Shown here piece by piece: positions 34,423 to 45,614 of a stretch of DNA of 64,000 nucleotides. How positions within the stretch are numbered: the first letter of the stretch is position 1; every line of letters begins with the position of its first letter. Under the pieces are notes generated by a model, which was given only the letters and a program-made list of their open reading frames with translations, did no database searches and was not told the origin of the DNA. The translations under genes and the position numbers were made by a program. The DNA is from Variovorax guangxiensis (lineage in GTDB: Bacteria > Pseudomonadota > Gammaproteobacteria > Burkholderiales > Burkholderiaceae_C), in the NCBI RefSeq assembly GCF_003952165.1, contig NZ_RXFT01000001.1:1054001-1118000 (forward strand), read 5' to 3'.

Positions 34423-35376
34423 TCAGTCCTCCCGCGTTCCGAGAAGACCCTTGGGCCTGAAGATGAGGATCAGCACCAGGAAGAGGTACGGAAGGATCGG
34501 CGCGACCTGCGAGATCGTCAGCCTGAGCAGCTCGTAGCCGAAGGTCTGGTCGGTCACCGCCACGCCGAAGGCCTGCAGGCCGGTGGCGAGCGACTGGTCC
34601 ATGGCCACGGCGAAGGTCTGCACCACGCCGATGATCAGCGAGGCCAGGAAGGCACCGGCCAGCGAGCCCATGCCGCCGACCACCACCACCACGAAGATGA
34701 TGGAACCCACCGACGCGGCCATGGCCGGCTCGGTGACGTAGGTGTTGCCGCCGACCACGCCGGCCAGCCCCGCCAGCGCGGCGCCGCCGCCGAACACCAG
34801 CATGAAGACGCGCGGCACGTTGTGGCCCAGCGCCTCGACCATCTCGGGGTGCTTCAGCGCCGCCTGGATCACCAGGCCGATGCGCGTGCGCGTGAGCAGC
34901 AGCCACACCGACACCAGCATCAGCACCGCCACCAGCATGATGAACGAGCGCGACTTGGGGAACTGCGTGCCGTAGAGCGTGAAAAGCGGCCCCTGCAGCG
35001 CCGACGGCAGGCCGTACGGCACCGTGGAGCGGCCCCACACCAGCTGCACGACTTCGAGGATCAGGTACGAAAGACCGAAGGTCACCAGCAGCTCGGGAAC
35101 ATGGCCGAACTTGTGGACGCGGCGCAGGCAGTAGCGCTCGAAGGCGGCACCCAGCGCGAACACCAGCACCGGCGCGATGACCAGCGCCGGCCAGAAGCCG
35201 ACGATGCCCGACAGCGTGTAGGCGAAGTAGGCGCCCAGCATGTAGAAGCTCGCGTGCGCGAAGTTGAGCACGCCCATCATGCTGAAGATCAGCGTGAGGC
35301 CTGAGCTCAGCATGAACAACAGCAGGCCGTAGCTCACGCCGTTGAGCAGCGAGATGACGAAGAATTCGACGTTCAT
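34423..35376 (-). CDS. livH: Branched-chain amino acid-type ABC transporter permease LivH
   Basis: 317-residue inner-membrane permease with about eight helices. Family segments include the N-terminal LNGVSYGLLLFMLSSGLTLIFSMMG-type opening (residues 10-34) and GGMGSLAGAFLASLIIG late in the protein. It is the first permease gene after the binding protein, separated from it by a strong hairpin terminator, which would make the membrane and ATPase subunits less abundant than the binding protein. Confidence 0.92.
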   Translation of the reverse strand: MNVEFFVISLLNGVSYGLLLFMLSSGLTLIFSMMGVLNFAHASFYMLGAYFAYTLSGIVGFWPALVIAPVLVFALGAAFERYCLRRVHKFGHVPELLVTFGLSYLILEVVQLVWGRSTVPYGLPSALQGPLFTLYGTQFPKSRSFIMLVAVLMLVSVWLLLTRTRIGLVIQAALKHPEMVEALGHNVPRVFMLVFGGGAALAGLAGVVGGNTYVTEPAMAASVGSIIFVVVVVGGMGSLAGAFLASLIIGVVQTFAVAMDQSLATGLQAFGVAVTDQTFGYELLRLTISQVAPILPYLFLVLILIFRPKGLLGTRED

Positions 35377-35406
35377 CGGTCTTTCGTGTCAGTTGAAAAA
35401 GAAAAA

Positions 35407-35429
35407 GGCCCGAGTGTTGAAGTCGGGCC
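35407..35429 (-). terminator. Intrinsic terminator/attenuator between livK 1 and livH
   Basis: On the minus strand GGCCCGA pairs perfectly with TCGGGCC around a 9-base loop and is followed by TTTTTCTTTTTC. It lies 26 bp after the binding-protein stop and 30 bp before livH, so it should end many transcripts and set binding protein above permease expression. Confidence 0.8.
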
Positions 35430-35455
35430 TCGACCGCGTTGGCGTGTTCCCGGAA

Positions 35456-36706
35456 TCAGGAGGGACGCTTCATCTGGCAGGAGGTGGGCGTGCTCGCCAC
35501 GTAGGCGTCGTAGAACTTCACCGGCACCAGCGTGTAGCCGGTGTTCTCGGGGCTGTAGGGGTACTTGGCGGTGGCCTTCTCCCAGCGGGTGATGTACAGG
35601 CCCTGCTGCGCCTGGTGGTCGGTCTTGCGCAGCTCGATGTCGCCGTTGAAGCTCTTGAACTTCAGGCCTTCCATCGCGGCCGCGACCTTCACCGGGTCGG
35701 TCGACTTGGTCTTCACGAAGGCCTCGGTGAGCGCCTGGAACACCGTGTAGATGTCGGTGGTGTAGAGGTCGTCGTTGAACTTCTTCTTGAAGTCGTCGGC
35801 GTACTTCTGCATGTCGCCGCCCATGTTGTAGTGGGCGTAGCCGACCTGGTAGACCTTGCCGTCCGAAGCCGCGCCCATGGCGGTCGGCGTGCCGGTGGTC
35901 ACGGCGTAGTAGGTGTAGAACTTGACGTTCAGGCCCGCATCGTTGGCCGCCTTGATCAGCAGCGCCAGGTCGGAGCCCCAGTTGCCGGTGATGACGGTGT
36001 CGGCGCCCGAGGCCTTGATCTTGGCGATGTACGGCGCGAAGTCGCGCACCTGGGCCAGCGGATGCAGGTCGTCGCCCACGATCTGGATGTCGGGACGCTT
36101 GTGCTTGAGGTCTTCCTTCGCGAACTTGGAGACCTGCTGGCCGTGCGAATAGTTCTGGCCGATGATGTAGACCTTCTTGATCTCCGGCTGGTCCTTCATG
36201 TAGGTGGTCAGCGCCTCCATCTTCATCGACGTGTCGGCGTCGAAGCGGTACTGCCAGTAGCTGCACTTGCTGTTGGTCAGATCGGGGTCGACGGCGGCGT
36301 AGTTCAGATAGAGCGCCTCCTTGCCCGGGTTGCGCGCGTTGTTCTTCTCGAGCGCGTCGATGATGGCGAGCGCCGGGCCGGAGCCGTTGCCCTGCACGAT
36401 GTAGCGCGCGCCCTGGTCGAGAGCCGAGCGCAGCGCGCTGGTGGTCTCCTGCGGGCTGAGCTTGTTGTCGATGCCGATGATCTCGAACTTCACGCCCGCC
36501 GCGTTCTTCTTGTTGAACTCCTCGGCGAAGAACTGGAAGGTCTTGAGCTGGTTGGTTCCGACCGCGGCCATGAGGCCCGACAGCGGATCGAGCCATGCGA
36601 TCTTGACGGTTTCACCCTTCTGGGCAAAGGCACCGGTGGCGGTGGCAGCAATGACGGCTGCGGCGGCGATTTTCAGAGCGAACTTCAATCTATATCTCCT
36701 GGTCAA
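35456..36706 (-). CDS. ABC transporter substrate-binding protein (LivK-like), paralogue 1
   Basis: 416-residue periplasmic binding protein of the HAAT type. Signal peptide ends AFA-Q at residue 28. The mature part opens with GETVKIAWLDPLSGLMAAVG, where LivK ligand pockets lie, and includes QGNGSGPALAIIDALEKNN and GDDLHPLAQVRDF. Two cysteines (NSKCSYW and the C-terminal TSCQMKRP) are shared with paralogue 2 and could form a disulfide. It is very similar to the protein encoded at 36888, by eye about four residues in five identical. Directly upstream of livHMGF. Ligand unknown; HAAT proteins bind amino acids, amides, urea or aromatic acids. Confidence 0.9.
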   Translation of the reverse strand: MTRRYRLKFALKIAAAAVIAATATGAFAQKGETVKIAWLDPLSGLMAAVGTNQLKTFQFFAEEFNKKNAAGVKFEIIGIDNKLSPQETTSALRSALDQGARYIVQGNGSGPALAIIDALEKNNARNPGKEALYLNYAAVDPDLTNSKCSYWQYRFDADTSMKMEALTTYMKDQPEIKKVYIIGQNYSHGQQVSKFAKEDLKHKRPDIQIVGDDLHPLAQVRDFAPYIAKIKASGADTVITGNWGSDLALLIKAANDAGLNVKFYTYYAVTTGTPTAMGAASDGKVYQVGYAHYNMGGDMQKYADDFKKKFNDDLYTTDIYTVFQALTEAFVKTKSTDPVKVAAAMEGLKFKSFNGDIELRKTDHQAQQGLYITRWEKATAKYPYSPENTGYTLVPVKFYDAYVASTPTSCQMKRPS

Positions 36707-36730
36707 ACCGATTCAAAACGCCGCACGAGA

Positions 36731-36813
36731 GTACAAGCGTTTGCAGCCCCTCCCCTCAGGGAATGCCCGTAAGAGGGGTGCCGCAAAGGCCCGTTTCTAT
36801 CGCGCATGCGACA
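36731..36813 (-). promoter_or_regulatory. livK 1 upstream region with three elements shared with livK 2
   Basis: On the minus strand, in order: TGTCGCATGCGCGATAG (36797-36813), CTTACGGGCATTCCCTG (36757-36773) and CGCTTGTAC (36731-36739). The same three occur before livK 2 with nearly equal spacing between the first two (23 versus 22 bp) while sequence between them differs. Promoter or operator function is inferred. Confidence 0.5.
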
Positions 36814-36887
36814 CCGCGTTTCTCCAATTTGCTACCCGCCGGTAGACAGCTGCTACCGATGGGTAGGAAACGCGTTCACAAAGACGC

Positions 36888-38117
36888 CTAGGGGCGCTTC
36901 ATCTGGCACGACGTGGGCGTGCTCGCCACGTACGATTCGAAGTACTTCACGGGAACATTGGTGTAGCCGGTGTTCTCCGCGTCGTACGGGTACTTCGCGC
37001 TCGCCTTCTCCCACCTCGCGATGTAGAGGCCCTGCTGCAACTGGTGGTCGGACTTGCGCATCTCGACCTCGCCGTTGAAGCTCTTGATCTTCATGCCCTC
37101 CAGGGCCGCCGCCACCTTCACCGGGTCGGTCGACCTGGTCTTGACGAAGGCGGCATCGAGCAGCGCGAACACGTGATAAATCGACGACTGGGTGAGGTCG
37201 TCGTTCATGCGCTTCTTGTAGCCCGCGAGCAGCTGCTGGATCTCGCCGCCCATGTTGTAGTGGGCATAGGCCACGGTGTAGACCTTGCCTTCCGAGGTGG
37301 CGCCCATCGCCGTGGGCGTGCCCGCGCCCGGCGCGTAGTAGGTCAGGAACTTGACGTTCAGGCCCGAGTCGTTGGCTGCCTTGATGAGCAGCGAGAGGTC
37401 GGAGCCCCAGTTGCCGGTGATGACGGTGTCTGCGCCCGATGCCTTGATCTTCGCGATGTAGGGAGAGAAGTCGCGCACCTGCGCCAGCGGATGCAGGTCG
37501 TCGCCCACGATCTGGATGTCGGGGCGCTTCACCTTCAGGTCTTCCTTGGCGTACTTCGACACCTGCACGCCGTGCGCGTAGTTCTGCCCGAGGATGTAGA
37601 CCTTCTTGATGTCGGGCTGGTCCTTCATCCAGGTGGTCAGCGCCTCCATCTTCATCGACGTGTCGGCGTCGAGCCGGAAGTGCCAGTAGCTGCACTTGCT
37701 GTTGGTCAGGTCGGGGTCGACCGCCGCGTAGTTCATGTACAGCAGCTCCTTGCCCGGGTTGCGCGCGTTGTTCTTCTCGATGGCGTCGATGATCGCGAGC
37801 GCGGGGCCGGAGCCGTTGCCCTGCATGATGTAGCGCGCGCCCTGGTCCTGCGCGGAACGCAGGGCCGCGGTGGTCTCCTGCGTGCTGAGCTTGTTGTCGA
37901 TCGCGATGATCTCGAACTTCACGCCCGACTGATTCTTCTTGTTGAGCTCTTCAGCAAGGAACTGCGTGGTCTTCAGCTGATTGGTGCCCACCGCCGCCAT
38001 CAGGCCCGACAGCGGGTCGAGCCAGGCGATCTTGACGGTCTCGCCCTTCTGGGCGAACGCCGCGGCAGCGCTCACCAACATTGCACAGGCAGCTACAGAC
38101 TTGATGGCAAATTGCAT
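36888..38117 (-). CDS. ABC transporter substrate-binding protein (LivK-like), paralogue 2
   Basis: 409-residue periplasmic binding protein, tandem duplicate of the one at 35456. Signal peptide ends AFA-Q at residue 22. The ligand-binding N-terminal block (IAWLDPLSGLMAAVG) is unchanged from paralogue 1, and differences cluster in the C-terminal lobe (for example GAGTPTAMG and the region around residue 290-315). It probably docks to the same LivHM channel with altered affinity or ligand range. Its own upstream region repeats the elements before paralogue 1, so the pair can be separately transcribed. Confidence 0.9.
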   Translation of the reverse strand: MQFAIKSVAACAMLVSAAAAFAQKGETVKIAWLDPLSGLMAAVGTNQLKTTQFLAEELNKKNQSGVKFEIIAIDNKLSTQETTAALRSAQDQGARYIMQGNGSGPALAIIDAIEKNNARNPGKELLYMNYAAVDPDLTNSKCSYWHFRLDADTSMKMEALTTWMKDQPDIKKVYILGQNYAHGVQVSKYAKEDLKVKRPDIQIVGDDLHPLAQVRDFSPYIAKIKASGADTVITGNWGSDLSLLIKAANDSGLNVKFLTYYAPGAGTPTAMGATSEGKVYTVAYAHYNMGGEIQQLLAGYKKRMNDDLTQSSIYHVFALLDAAFVKTRSTDPVKVAAALEGMKIKSFNGEVEMRKSDHQLQQGLYIARWEKASAKYPYDAENTGYTNVPVKYFESYVASTPTSCQMKRP

Positions 38118-38151
38118 GAAGAGTCTCCGGTGTGAAAGGCGGACCGCCAGC

Positions 38152-38233
38152 GTACAAGCGGCCTTTTTTTCGCCGCACAGGGATTGCCCGCAAGCAGGGC
38201 CGCCGGGGCCGCCTTGCTATCGCGTATGCGACA
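38152..38233 (-). promoter_or_regulatory. livK 2 upstream region with elements shared with livK 1
   Basis: On the minus strand: TGTCGCATACGCGATAG (38217-38233), CTTGCGGGCAATCCCTG (38178-38194) and CGCTTGTAC (38152-38160). A GCGGCG-A7-GGCCGC stretch between the last two could form a small hairpin in the leader. The acyl-CoA synthetase gene ends only 28 bp further upstream, so a promoter here would lie against that gene. Confidence 0.5.
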
Positions 38234-38260
38234 GCGCGGCGCTCGCGGCGGGCCCGGCGG

Positions 38261-39904
<1,644 letters not shown>

Positions 39905-40018
39905 CTACAGACTCCTATGTGAAATGACTTCTTCAAAGCTCGGGAACAACGCATTCACGCAAGCTTCGGCCATTTGCACAATGACACAAACCCGCACTGC
40001 ACGATTGAACGAAGCGGC

Positions 40019-41857
40019 TCATTGCATGAGCGTGATCTTGGTGGCCGTGGGAGTGGCGTCGAGCAGCAGCTGCGAGGGCCAGGGCGCCCAGGTTGCACCA
40101 AGTTCGGGCGTGTTCGGGTCGCCCGTTCGCATGAAGGCGCCCACGCTGGCCATGACCGCGTTCGACAGCGCCAGCCTCCCCTTTTCGTTGGCCTTGCCGC
40201 GGATCACGTTCGACAGCACCGAAGGACCGAAATTGCCGAACACGAAAGGCAGGTCGAAGGCGTGAGCCGCGCCGTAGACGTCGTTCCAGGGAGAGGCTTC
40301 CTGGGCCCAGTCGAGGCGGTAGTGCCAGATGTTCGACTGGCGCGTCTTCATCGTGTCGAGCAGGTTGTCGCGGTTGGCTTCGAACAGGCCCTTGGTGATG
40401 AGCGCGGTGGCCGCGTCGTAGCCGGTGCCGGCCTTGTCTACCGGAAGGTAGAACGGGTCGATGATGTCTTCCACCTTGAGCGTGGGCGCCGCATCGGGGT
40501 CGAAGCTGAACATCATCGAGAAGCGCTGGGCGTCGTTGACGATCCACCCCGGCTTCGGGAAGCCGATGGTGCCCAGCAGCGACGCGAAGAGCTTGCCCTC
40601 GTCGCGCGTGTTGCCCGAGAGCATCGGCACCTTCGCGTACTGGTCGGCGGCGATGGCGCCGATGGGGTCGGTCGGGATCACCGTGCCGTCGGGAATGGGG
40701 CCGATAGCCCCCTGCACCCCGACGACGGTGGTCAGCATCTTTCCACCGTCCTGCGAACGCAGATAGTCGGCAATCTGCGCGGGCGTGCGGGTGGCGATGT
40801 ACGCCTTGGCAGCCGTCGCGTCGGCGGCAGTGCCGTCGGCGACGAGCAGCTTCTCGAGGATGGCCTCGCCCTGAGCCAGCGAGACCGAGGCCGGCGACAG
40901 CGAAGGCAGCGTGCCCGGCGGCAGGTTGCTCGCCAGCGAGATGCCGCCGCTCATCTCGAAGGCCTTGTGGAAGAGGCCCTTGGCCATCGGCGAGGTCATC
41001 ACCGACAGCAGGTTGGTGGCGCCTGCCGATTCGCCCGAGAGCGTGACGTTGCCCGGGTCGCCCCCGAAGCTGGCGACGTTGTCGCGGATGAAGCGCAGCG
41101 CCGCCATGTTGTCGAGCAGCGCGAAGTTGCCCGAATCGTCGCCCTCGCTGCCGCCCGGACGCAGCTGCGGCACGTTCAGGAAGCCCAGGATGCCCAGCCG
41201 GTAGCTGGCGGTGATGACCACCGCATTGGCGGCCTTGGCCAGCGCCGCGCCGTCGTACAGCGGGTCTGCCGTGTAGCCCGAGATGTTGCTGCCGCCGTGA
41301 ATGAAGAGCAGCACCGGCAAGTTCTTCTCTTCCGTGGCCGGGCGCCAGATGTTGACGAACAGGCAATCCTCGCTGCCCGAGGGCTTGCCCAGCATGGTGC
41401 CGATGGTCTCGTCGTAGGTGTTGTTGGCGCCCGGGCTGAAGATGCGGCCGATCTGCAGGCAGGCGTTGCCGAACCTGGTGGCCGGGCGGATGCCGCTCCA
41501 GGGCTCGGGCGCCGCAGGCGCGCGCCAGCGCAGTGCGCCGACTGGCGGCTTGGCGAACGGAATGCCTTTCCAGAACCAGGTGCCGGTCCTGGCGCTGTCG
41601 TCCACGCCCTCGACCTTGCCGGCAACGGTCTGGCGGACCATGGGGCCATCCGCCGCGGGCGGGGCCGGCGCCGGAGCCGGTGCGGGCGGCGGGCCCGGAA
41701 GGAAGGCGAAGCCGGACGAGCCGGAGCCGCCACCGCCGCAGGCCGAAAGAGCCGCCAGGGCGGCCGCGGCCATCACCAGGGCGACGGCCCTGGCCGTTGC
41801 CGTCTTCTTTACCGCCGCCGGACCCTGCCGGTCGCGTGCGTTCGTCTCTGTCTCCAT
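40019..41857 (-). CDS. Carboxylesterase type B family lipoprotein
   Basis: 612 residues from the ATG at 41857, supported by GGAGA upstream; a GTG at 41872 would add five residues. A type II signal ends LSAC with the lipidated Cys at 40, followed by a Gly/Ser stretch and a Pro/Ala linker, then a carboxylesterase domain. The oxyanion segment is FIHGGSN, the nucleophile elbow GESAG follows LSG, and SEDCLFVNIW is the family block 2. It hydrolyses carboxylic esters outside the cytoplasm. Last or first gene of the minus-strand acid-use region and divergent from an AraC gene, which may regulate it. Confidence 0.87.
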   Translation of the reverse strand: METETNARDRQGPAAVKKTATARAVALVMAAAALAALSACGGGGSGSSGFAFLPGPPPAPAPAPAPPAADGPMVRQTVAGKVEGVDDSARTGTWFWKGIPFAKPPVGALRWRAPAAPEPWSGIRPATRFGNACLQIGRIFSPGANNTYDETIGTMLGKPSGSEDCLFVNIWRPATEEKNLPVLLFIHGGSNISGYTADPLYDGAALAKAANAVVITASYRLGILGFLNVPQLRPGGSEGDDSGNFALLDNMAALRFIRDNVASFGGDPGNVTLSGESAGATNLLSVMTSPMAKGLFHKAFEMSGGISLASNLPPGTLPSLSPASVSLAQGEAILEKLLVADGTAADATAAKAYIATRTPAQIADYLRSQDGGKMLTTVVGVQGAIGPIPDGTVIPTDPIGAIAADQYAKVPMLSGNTRDEGKLFASLLGTIGFPKPGWIVNDAQRFSMMFSFDPDAAPTLKVEDIIDPFYLPVDKAGTGYDAATALITKGLFEANRDNLLDTMKTRQSNIWHYRLDWAQEASPWNDVYGAAHAFDLPFVFGNFGPSVLSNVIRGKANEKGRLALSNAVMASVGAFMRTGDPNTPELGATWAPWPSQLLLDATPTATKITLMQ

Positions 41858-41992
41858 GTTTCTTGTCTCCACACCGGGTTAATCGGAATTCCTGGTCTGA
41901 CGCGCCGCGCCCATACTCCGGGGCCGCCGAACGCGTAAAAAAATTCTAGAAACCGGCACGGTTTTCATCGCTATCGCAACAAAGCCAAACGA

Positions 41993-43090
41993 ATGACTTC
42001 AGGAGCCTCCACGCCACTGCGCCAACGCGGTACCCCGCGCCGGGCGGGCTGCATGCCGCAGCCGGAGCTGCGCACCAGCTCGGCCGCGTGGCTCGAGGGC
42101 GTCCTGTCGATGTTCGAGGCCGAAGGACTGGATGTGCCCTCGCTGCTGTGCGAAGCCGGCTTCGACCCCGACTCGCTGCACCGGCAGAACGCGCGCATCC
42201 CGGTCGATGAGATCTCGGTGCTCTGGCAGCTCGCGGTGGCCCGCGCCGGCCGGCCCACGCTGGGCCTGCACCGAGACCTGGCTTCCACACACAGCAAGCT
42301 GGGCACGGTGGGGCATGCGATGTCGTGCAGCTCCAGCCTCGAATCGGCGCTGGTGCGGCTCACGCGCTACATGGCCGTTATTTCGGACGCCACCGCCTTC
42401 TCTCTGCACCCCGATCCGCGCGGCTGCTGGATGGTGATGCGACACACCGGCGGCAGCCTGCCCATTCCGCGCCAGCGCGTCGAATACGCCCTGCTGACCG
42501 TGCTCATGCAGTGCCAATGGCTCACGCGGCGCGAGCTGCAGCCGCTGGCGATGGAGTTCGTCTACCCCGCCCCGGCCGACGACCGCCTGCACCGCGAGGC
42601 CTTCGGCTGCGAGATCCGGTTCAACGCCGAGGCCAACCGCCTGCTGCTGTCGGCCGCCGACATGGCCACGCCGCTGCCCACCTTCCACGAAACGCTGGGC
42701 GAGATGCAGGAGCATCTGCTGGACGATCAGCTCGATCTGCTGGGCCAGACCACCACCAGCACGCTGGTGTGCGCCGAGATCGCGCGCCGCCTGCAGCACG
42801 GCGAACCGCGCCGGCAGGACGTGGCCTCCGGCCTCGGGCTGGCCGAGCGCACGCTGCAGCGGCGGCTGCAGGAGGAGTCGGTGTCCTTCCAGTCGCTGCT
42901 CGACCGCACCCGCCGCGAGCTGGCCAAGCAGTACCTGGCCGAAGACCGCCACACGCTGACCGACGTGGCCGACATGCTGGGCTTCGTCGATACCAGCAAC
43001 TTCTTCCGCGCCTGCAAGCGCTGGTTCGGCGTGCCGCCGGCGCAGTACCGGGCCCGCCTCTGGGACACCCCCGCCGCCCTCGCGGCCTGA
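41993..43090 (+). CDS. AraC family transcriptional regulator (OruR/arabinose-binding-domain type)
   Basis: 365 residues. The N-terminal about 200 residues form the effector domain found in OruR/ArgR-like AraC proteins, and the C-terminal about 100 carry two helix-turn-helices, the first at LGLAERTLQRRLQEE and the second at LTDVADMLGFVDTSNFFRACKRWFG, the latter being the AraC signature. It is divergent from the esterase lipoprotein gene with a 135-bp spacer. It is a plausible activator of the esterase and possibly of the acid-use genes. Start ATG lacks a strong ribosome site. Confidence 0.88.
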   Translation: MTSGASTPLRQRGTPRRAGCMPQPELRTSSAAWLEGVLSMFEAEGLDVPSLLCEAGFDPDSLHRQNARIPVDEISVLWQLAVARAGRPTLGLHRDLASTHSKLGTVGHAMSCSSSLESALVRLTRYMAVISDATAFSLHPDPRGCWMVMRHTGGSLPIPRQRVEYALLTVLMQCQWLTRRELQPLAMEFVYPAPADDRLHREAFGCEIRFNAEANRLLLSAADMATPLPTFHETLGEMQEHLLDDQLDLLGQTTTSTLVCAEIARRLQHGEPRRQDVASGLGLAERTLQRRLQEESVSFQSLLDRTRRELAKQYLAEDRHTLTDVADMLGFVDTSNFFRACKRWFGVPPAQYRARLWDTPAALAA

Positions 43091-43153
43091 CACCGGCCGG
43101 CCCCCGATGGCCCGCCCGGCCAGGGGTTACGCGCGGTGCCGGACAATCCGGGC

Positions 43154-44635
43154 ATGAGCTTGCTTGCTGAAGACACCGAGGCCGCGGACCTGGGCTTGCG
43201 CTGGAAACCGGGTTTCGCCGCCCTTGGACCGGCCTTCCTCACCGAACTGCGCCCCACGCCCCAGCCCGATCCCTATTGGGTAGGCCGCAGCGAAACCGTC
43301 GCCCGCCAGCTCGGGCTGCCGGCCGGCTGGCACGAATCCGGCGCCACGCTGGCGGCCCTCACCGGCAGCCTGCCCGTTACAGGCACCCGCCCCTTCGCCA
43401 CCGTCTACAGCGGCCACCAGTTCGGCGTGTGGGCCGGGCAGCTCGGCGACGGGCGCGCCATCATGCTCGGCGAGACCGAAGGTGGTCTCGAAGTGCAGCT
43501 CAAGGGCGCCGGGCGCACGCCCTATTCGCGCGGCGGCGACGGCCGCGCGGTGCTGCGCTCGAGCATCCGCGAATTCCTCTGCAGCGAGGCCATGCACGGC
43601 CTGGGCATCCCGACCACCCGGGCGCTGTGCGTGACCGGCTCCGATGCCCCCGTGTACCGTGAGGAGATCGAAAGCGCCGCCGTCGTCACCCGCGTGGCGC
43701 CCAGCTTCGTGCGCTTCGGCCACTTCGAGCATTTCGCGGCCAACCAGCGCAACGACGAACTGCGCGCCCTGGCCGATTACGTCATCGACCGCTATTACCC
43801 CGCCTGCCGCACCACCGAGCGCTTCAACGGCAACGCCTACGCCGCCTTCCTCGAAGCCGTGAGCGAGCGCACCGCCGCCCTGCTCGCCCAATGGCAGGCC
43901 GTGGGCTTCTGCCACGGGGTGATGAACACCGACAACATGAGCATCCTCGGGCTCACCATCGACTACGGCCCGTTCCAGTTCCTCGACGGCTTCGACCCGC
44001 GCCACATCTGCAACCACAGCGACACCAGCGGGCGCTACGCCTTCAACCAGCAGCCCAACGTCGCCTACTGGAACCTCTTCTGCCTGGCGCAGGCGCTCCT
44101 GCCGCTGATCGGCGACCAGGAAGTGGCCGTGGCTGCCCTGGAGTCTTACAAGACGGTGTTCCCGAACGATTTCGAGGCCCGCATGCGCGCCAAACTGGGC
44201 CTTCCTGAAGCAGCCGAGGGCGACCGCGCGCTGATCGAAGGCGTGCTCAAGCTGCTGGCCGCCGGCAAGGTCGACTACACCATCTTCTGGCGCCGGCTCT
44301 CCAACTACGTGGCCGACGGCAACGTGGAGCCGGTGCGCGACCTCTTCCTCGATCGCCCGGGCTTCGACGCCTGGCTGCTATCGTTTTCGCAGCGCCATGC
44401 CGCCGCCGACAGGGCCCGGGCCGCGGAACTGATGCGCCGCTCCAACCCGAAGTTCGTGCTGCGGAACCACCTTGGACAGCAGGCCATCGAAGCGAGTCAG
44501 CAAAAGGACCACTCGGGTGTGGCAGTCTTGCTGGCTCTGCTGCAGACCCCATTTGAAGAACATCCCGGCGCCGACGCGTATGCCGGGTTCCCGCCCGACT
44601 GGGCCTCCACGATCGAAATCAGCTGCTCATCATGA
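43154..44635 (+). CDS. selO: SelO/YdiU family protein adenylyltransferase
   Basis: 493 residues from the ATG at 43154; a GTG six codons upstream is less likely. SelO is a kinase-fold enzyme that transfers AMP to Ser/Thr/Tyr of target proteins in redox homeostasis. Visible features: [15 protein letters not shown] glycine-rich region, the [12 protein letters not shown]ys block, [12 protein letters not shown] catalytic-loop region and IDYGPF replacing DFG. The C-terminus ends in SCSS, with Cys where eukaryotic SelO has selenocysteine. Its stop overlaps the msrB start (ATGA). Confidence 0.92.
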   Translation: MSLLAEDTEAADLGLRWKPGFAALGPAFLTELRPTPQPDPYWVGRSETVARQLGLPAGWHESGATLAALTGSLPVTGTRPFATVYSGHQFGVWAGQLGDGRAIMLGETEGGLEVQLKGAGRTPYSRGGDGRAVLRSSIREFLCSEAMHGLGIPTTRALCVTGSDAPVYREEIESAAVVTRVAPSFVRFGHFEHFAANQRNDELRALADYVIDRYYPACRTTERFNGNAYAAFLEAVSERTAALLAQWQAVGFCHGVMNTDNMSILGLTIDYGPFQFLDGFDPRHICNHSDTSGRYAFNQQPNVAYWNLFCLAQALLPLIGDQEVAVAALESYKTVFPNDFEARMRAKLGLPEAAEGDRALIEGVLKLLAAGKVDYTIFWRRLSNYVADGNVEPVRDLFLDRPGFDAWLLSFSQRHAAADRARAAELMRRSNPKFVLRNHLGQQAIEASQQKDHSGVAVLLALLQTPFEEHPGADAYAGFPPDWASTIEISCSS

Positions 44636-45042
44636 CCACTCCCGTACAGAAAACCGACGCCGAATGGAAAGCCCTGCTCGCTGAAAAAGGCGCCGAGCCC
44701 GCGGCCTTCGAGGTGACGCGCCACGCGGCCACCGAACGCCCCTTCACCGGCAAGTACGAGGCGCACTGGGAAGACGGCACCTACCACTGCATCTGCTGCG
44801 GCGCCAAGCTCTTCGAGTCGGCGACCAAGTTCGACGCCGGCTGCGGCTGGCCCAGCTTCTCGCAGGAAGCCGTGCCGGGCGCCATCCGCAACATCATCGA
44901 CCGCTCGCACGGCATGGTGCGCACCGAGAATGTCTGCGCCAATTGCGGCGCCCACCTGGGCCACGTGTTCCCCGACGGCCCGACCGAAACCGGCCTGCGC
45001 TACTGCATGAACTCGGCGTCGCTCGACTTCCAGAAGAAATAA
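44632..45042 (+). CDS. msrB: Peptide-methionine (R)-S-oxide reductase MsrB
   Basis: 136 residues. It reduces methionine-R-sulfoxide in proteins in the cytosol. Two CxxC pairs that bind structural zinc are present (CICC and CANC), together with the GWPSF substrate block and the resolving/catalytic RYCMNSASL, where the Cys is the nucleophile. Start overlaps selO by 4 bp (ATGA), so the two are translationally coupled, joining two redox-protection proteins. yciB follows 26 bp downstream. Confidence 0.95.
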   Translation: MTTPVQKTDAEWKALLAEKGAEPAAFEVTRHAATERPFTGKYEAHWEDGTYHCICCGAKLFESATKFDAGCGWPSFSQEAVPGAIRNIIDRSHGMVRTENVCANCGAHLGHVFPDGPTETGLRYCMNSASLDFQKK

Positions 45043-45068
45043 GAGAAAAGAAACAGGCAATCCGCTCG

Positions 45069-45614
45069 ATGAAACTGATCCTCGACTTCTTCCCGATCCT
45101 GCTCTTCTTCATTGCCTACAAGATGGGCAACATCTACACCGCCACCGGCGTGCTCATGGCCGCCACGGTGGTGCAGATGGCGATCATCTACGCCACCGAG
45201 CGCAAGCTGCAGGCAATGCAGAAAGCCACGCTGGTGCTGATCCTGCTGTTCGGCACGCTCACGCTGGCGCTGCACGACGATCGCTTCATCAAGTGGAAGC
45301 CGACGGTGCTCTATGGCGCCATGGCGCTGGCGCTCGCGGTGGCGCTGTGGGCGCTGAAGAAGAACTTCCTGAAGATGCTGCTGGGCTCGCAGCTGGAGCT
45401 GCCCGACCGCATCTGGGGCCGGCTCAACGTGGCGTGGATCGGCTACTGCGTCTTCATGGCCGTCATCAACGGCTACGTGGCGGCGTACTTCACGACCGAG
45501 GCCTGGGTCAACTTCAAGCTCTGGGGCTACGTGTTCCCCATCGTCTTCCTGGTGGCGCAGGGCCTGTACATCGCGCCGCACCTGAAGAACGAAGAAGACA
45601 AGCCCGCGGCATGA
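45069..45614 (+). CDS. yciB: Inner-membrane protein YciB (septation protein A family)
   Basis: 181 residues from the ATG at 45069; the frame is open upstream but lacks family features. The opening [18 protein letters not shown] is characteristic of YciB/IspA, and five membrane helices are predicted. YciB has been linked to cell envelope synthesis and septation in enterics. Its stop overlaps the bolA-family start (ATGA). The yciB-bolA-ppiC order is common in Burkholderiales, which supports the taxonomic reading. Confidence 0.93.
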   Translation: MKLILDFFPILLFFIAYKMGNIYTATGVLMAATVVQMAIIYATERKLQAMQKATLVLILLFGTLTLALHDDRFIKWKPTVLYGAMALALAVALWALKKNFLKMLLGSQLELPDRIWGRLNVAWIGYCVFMAVINGYVAAYFTTEAWVNFKLWGYVFPIVFLVAQGLYIAPHLKNEEDKPAA

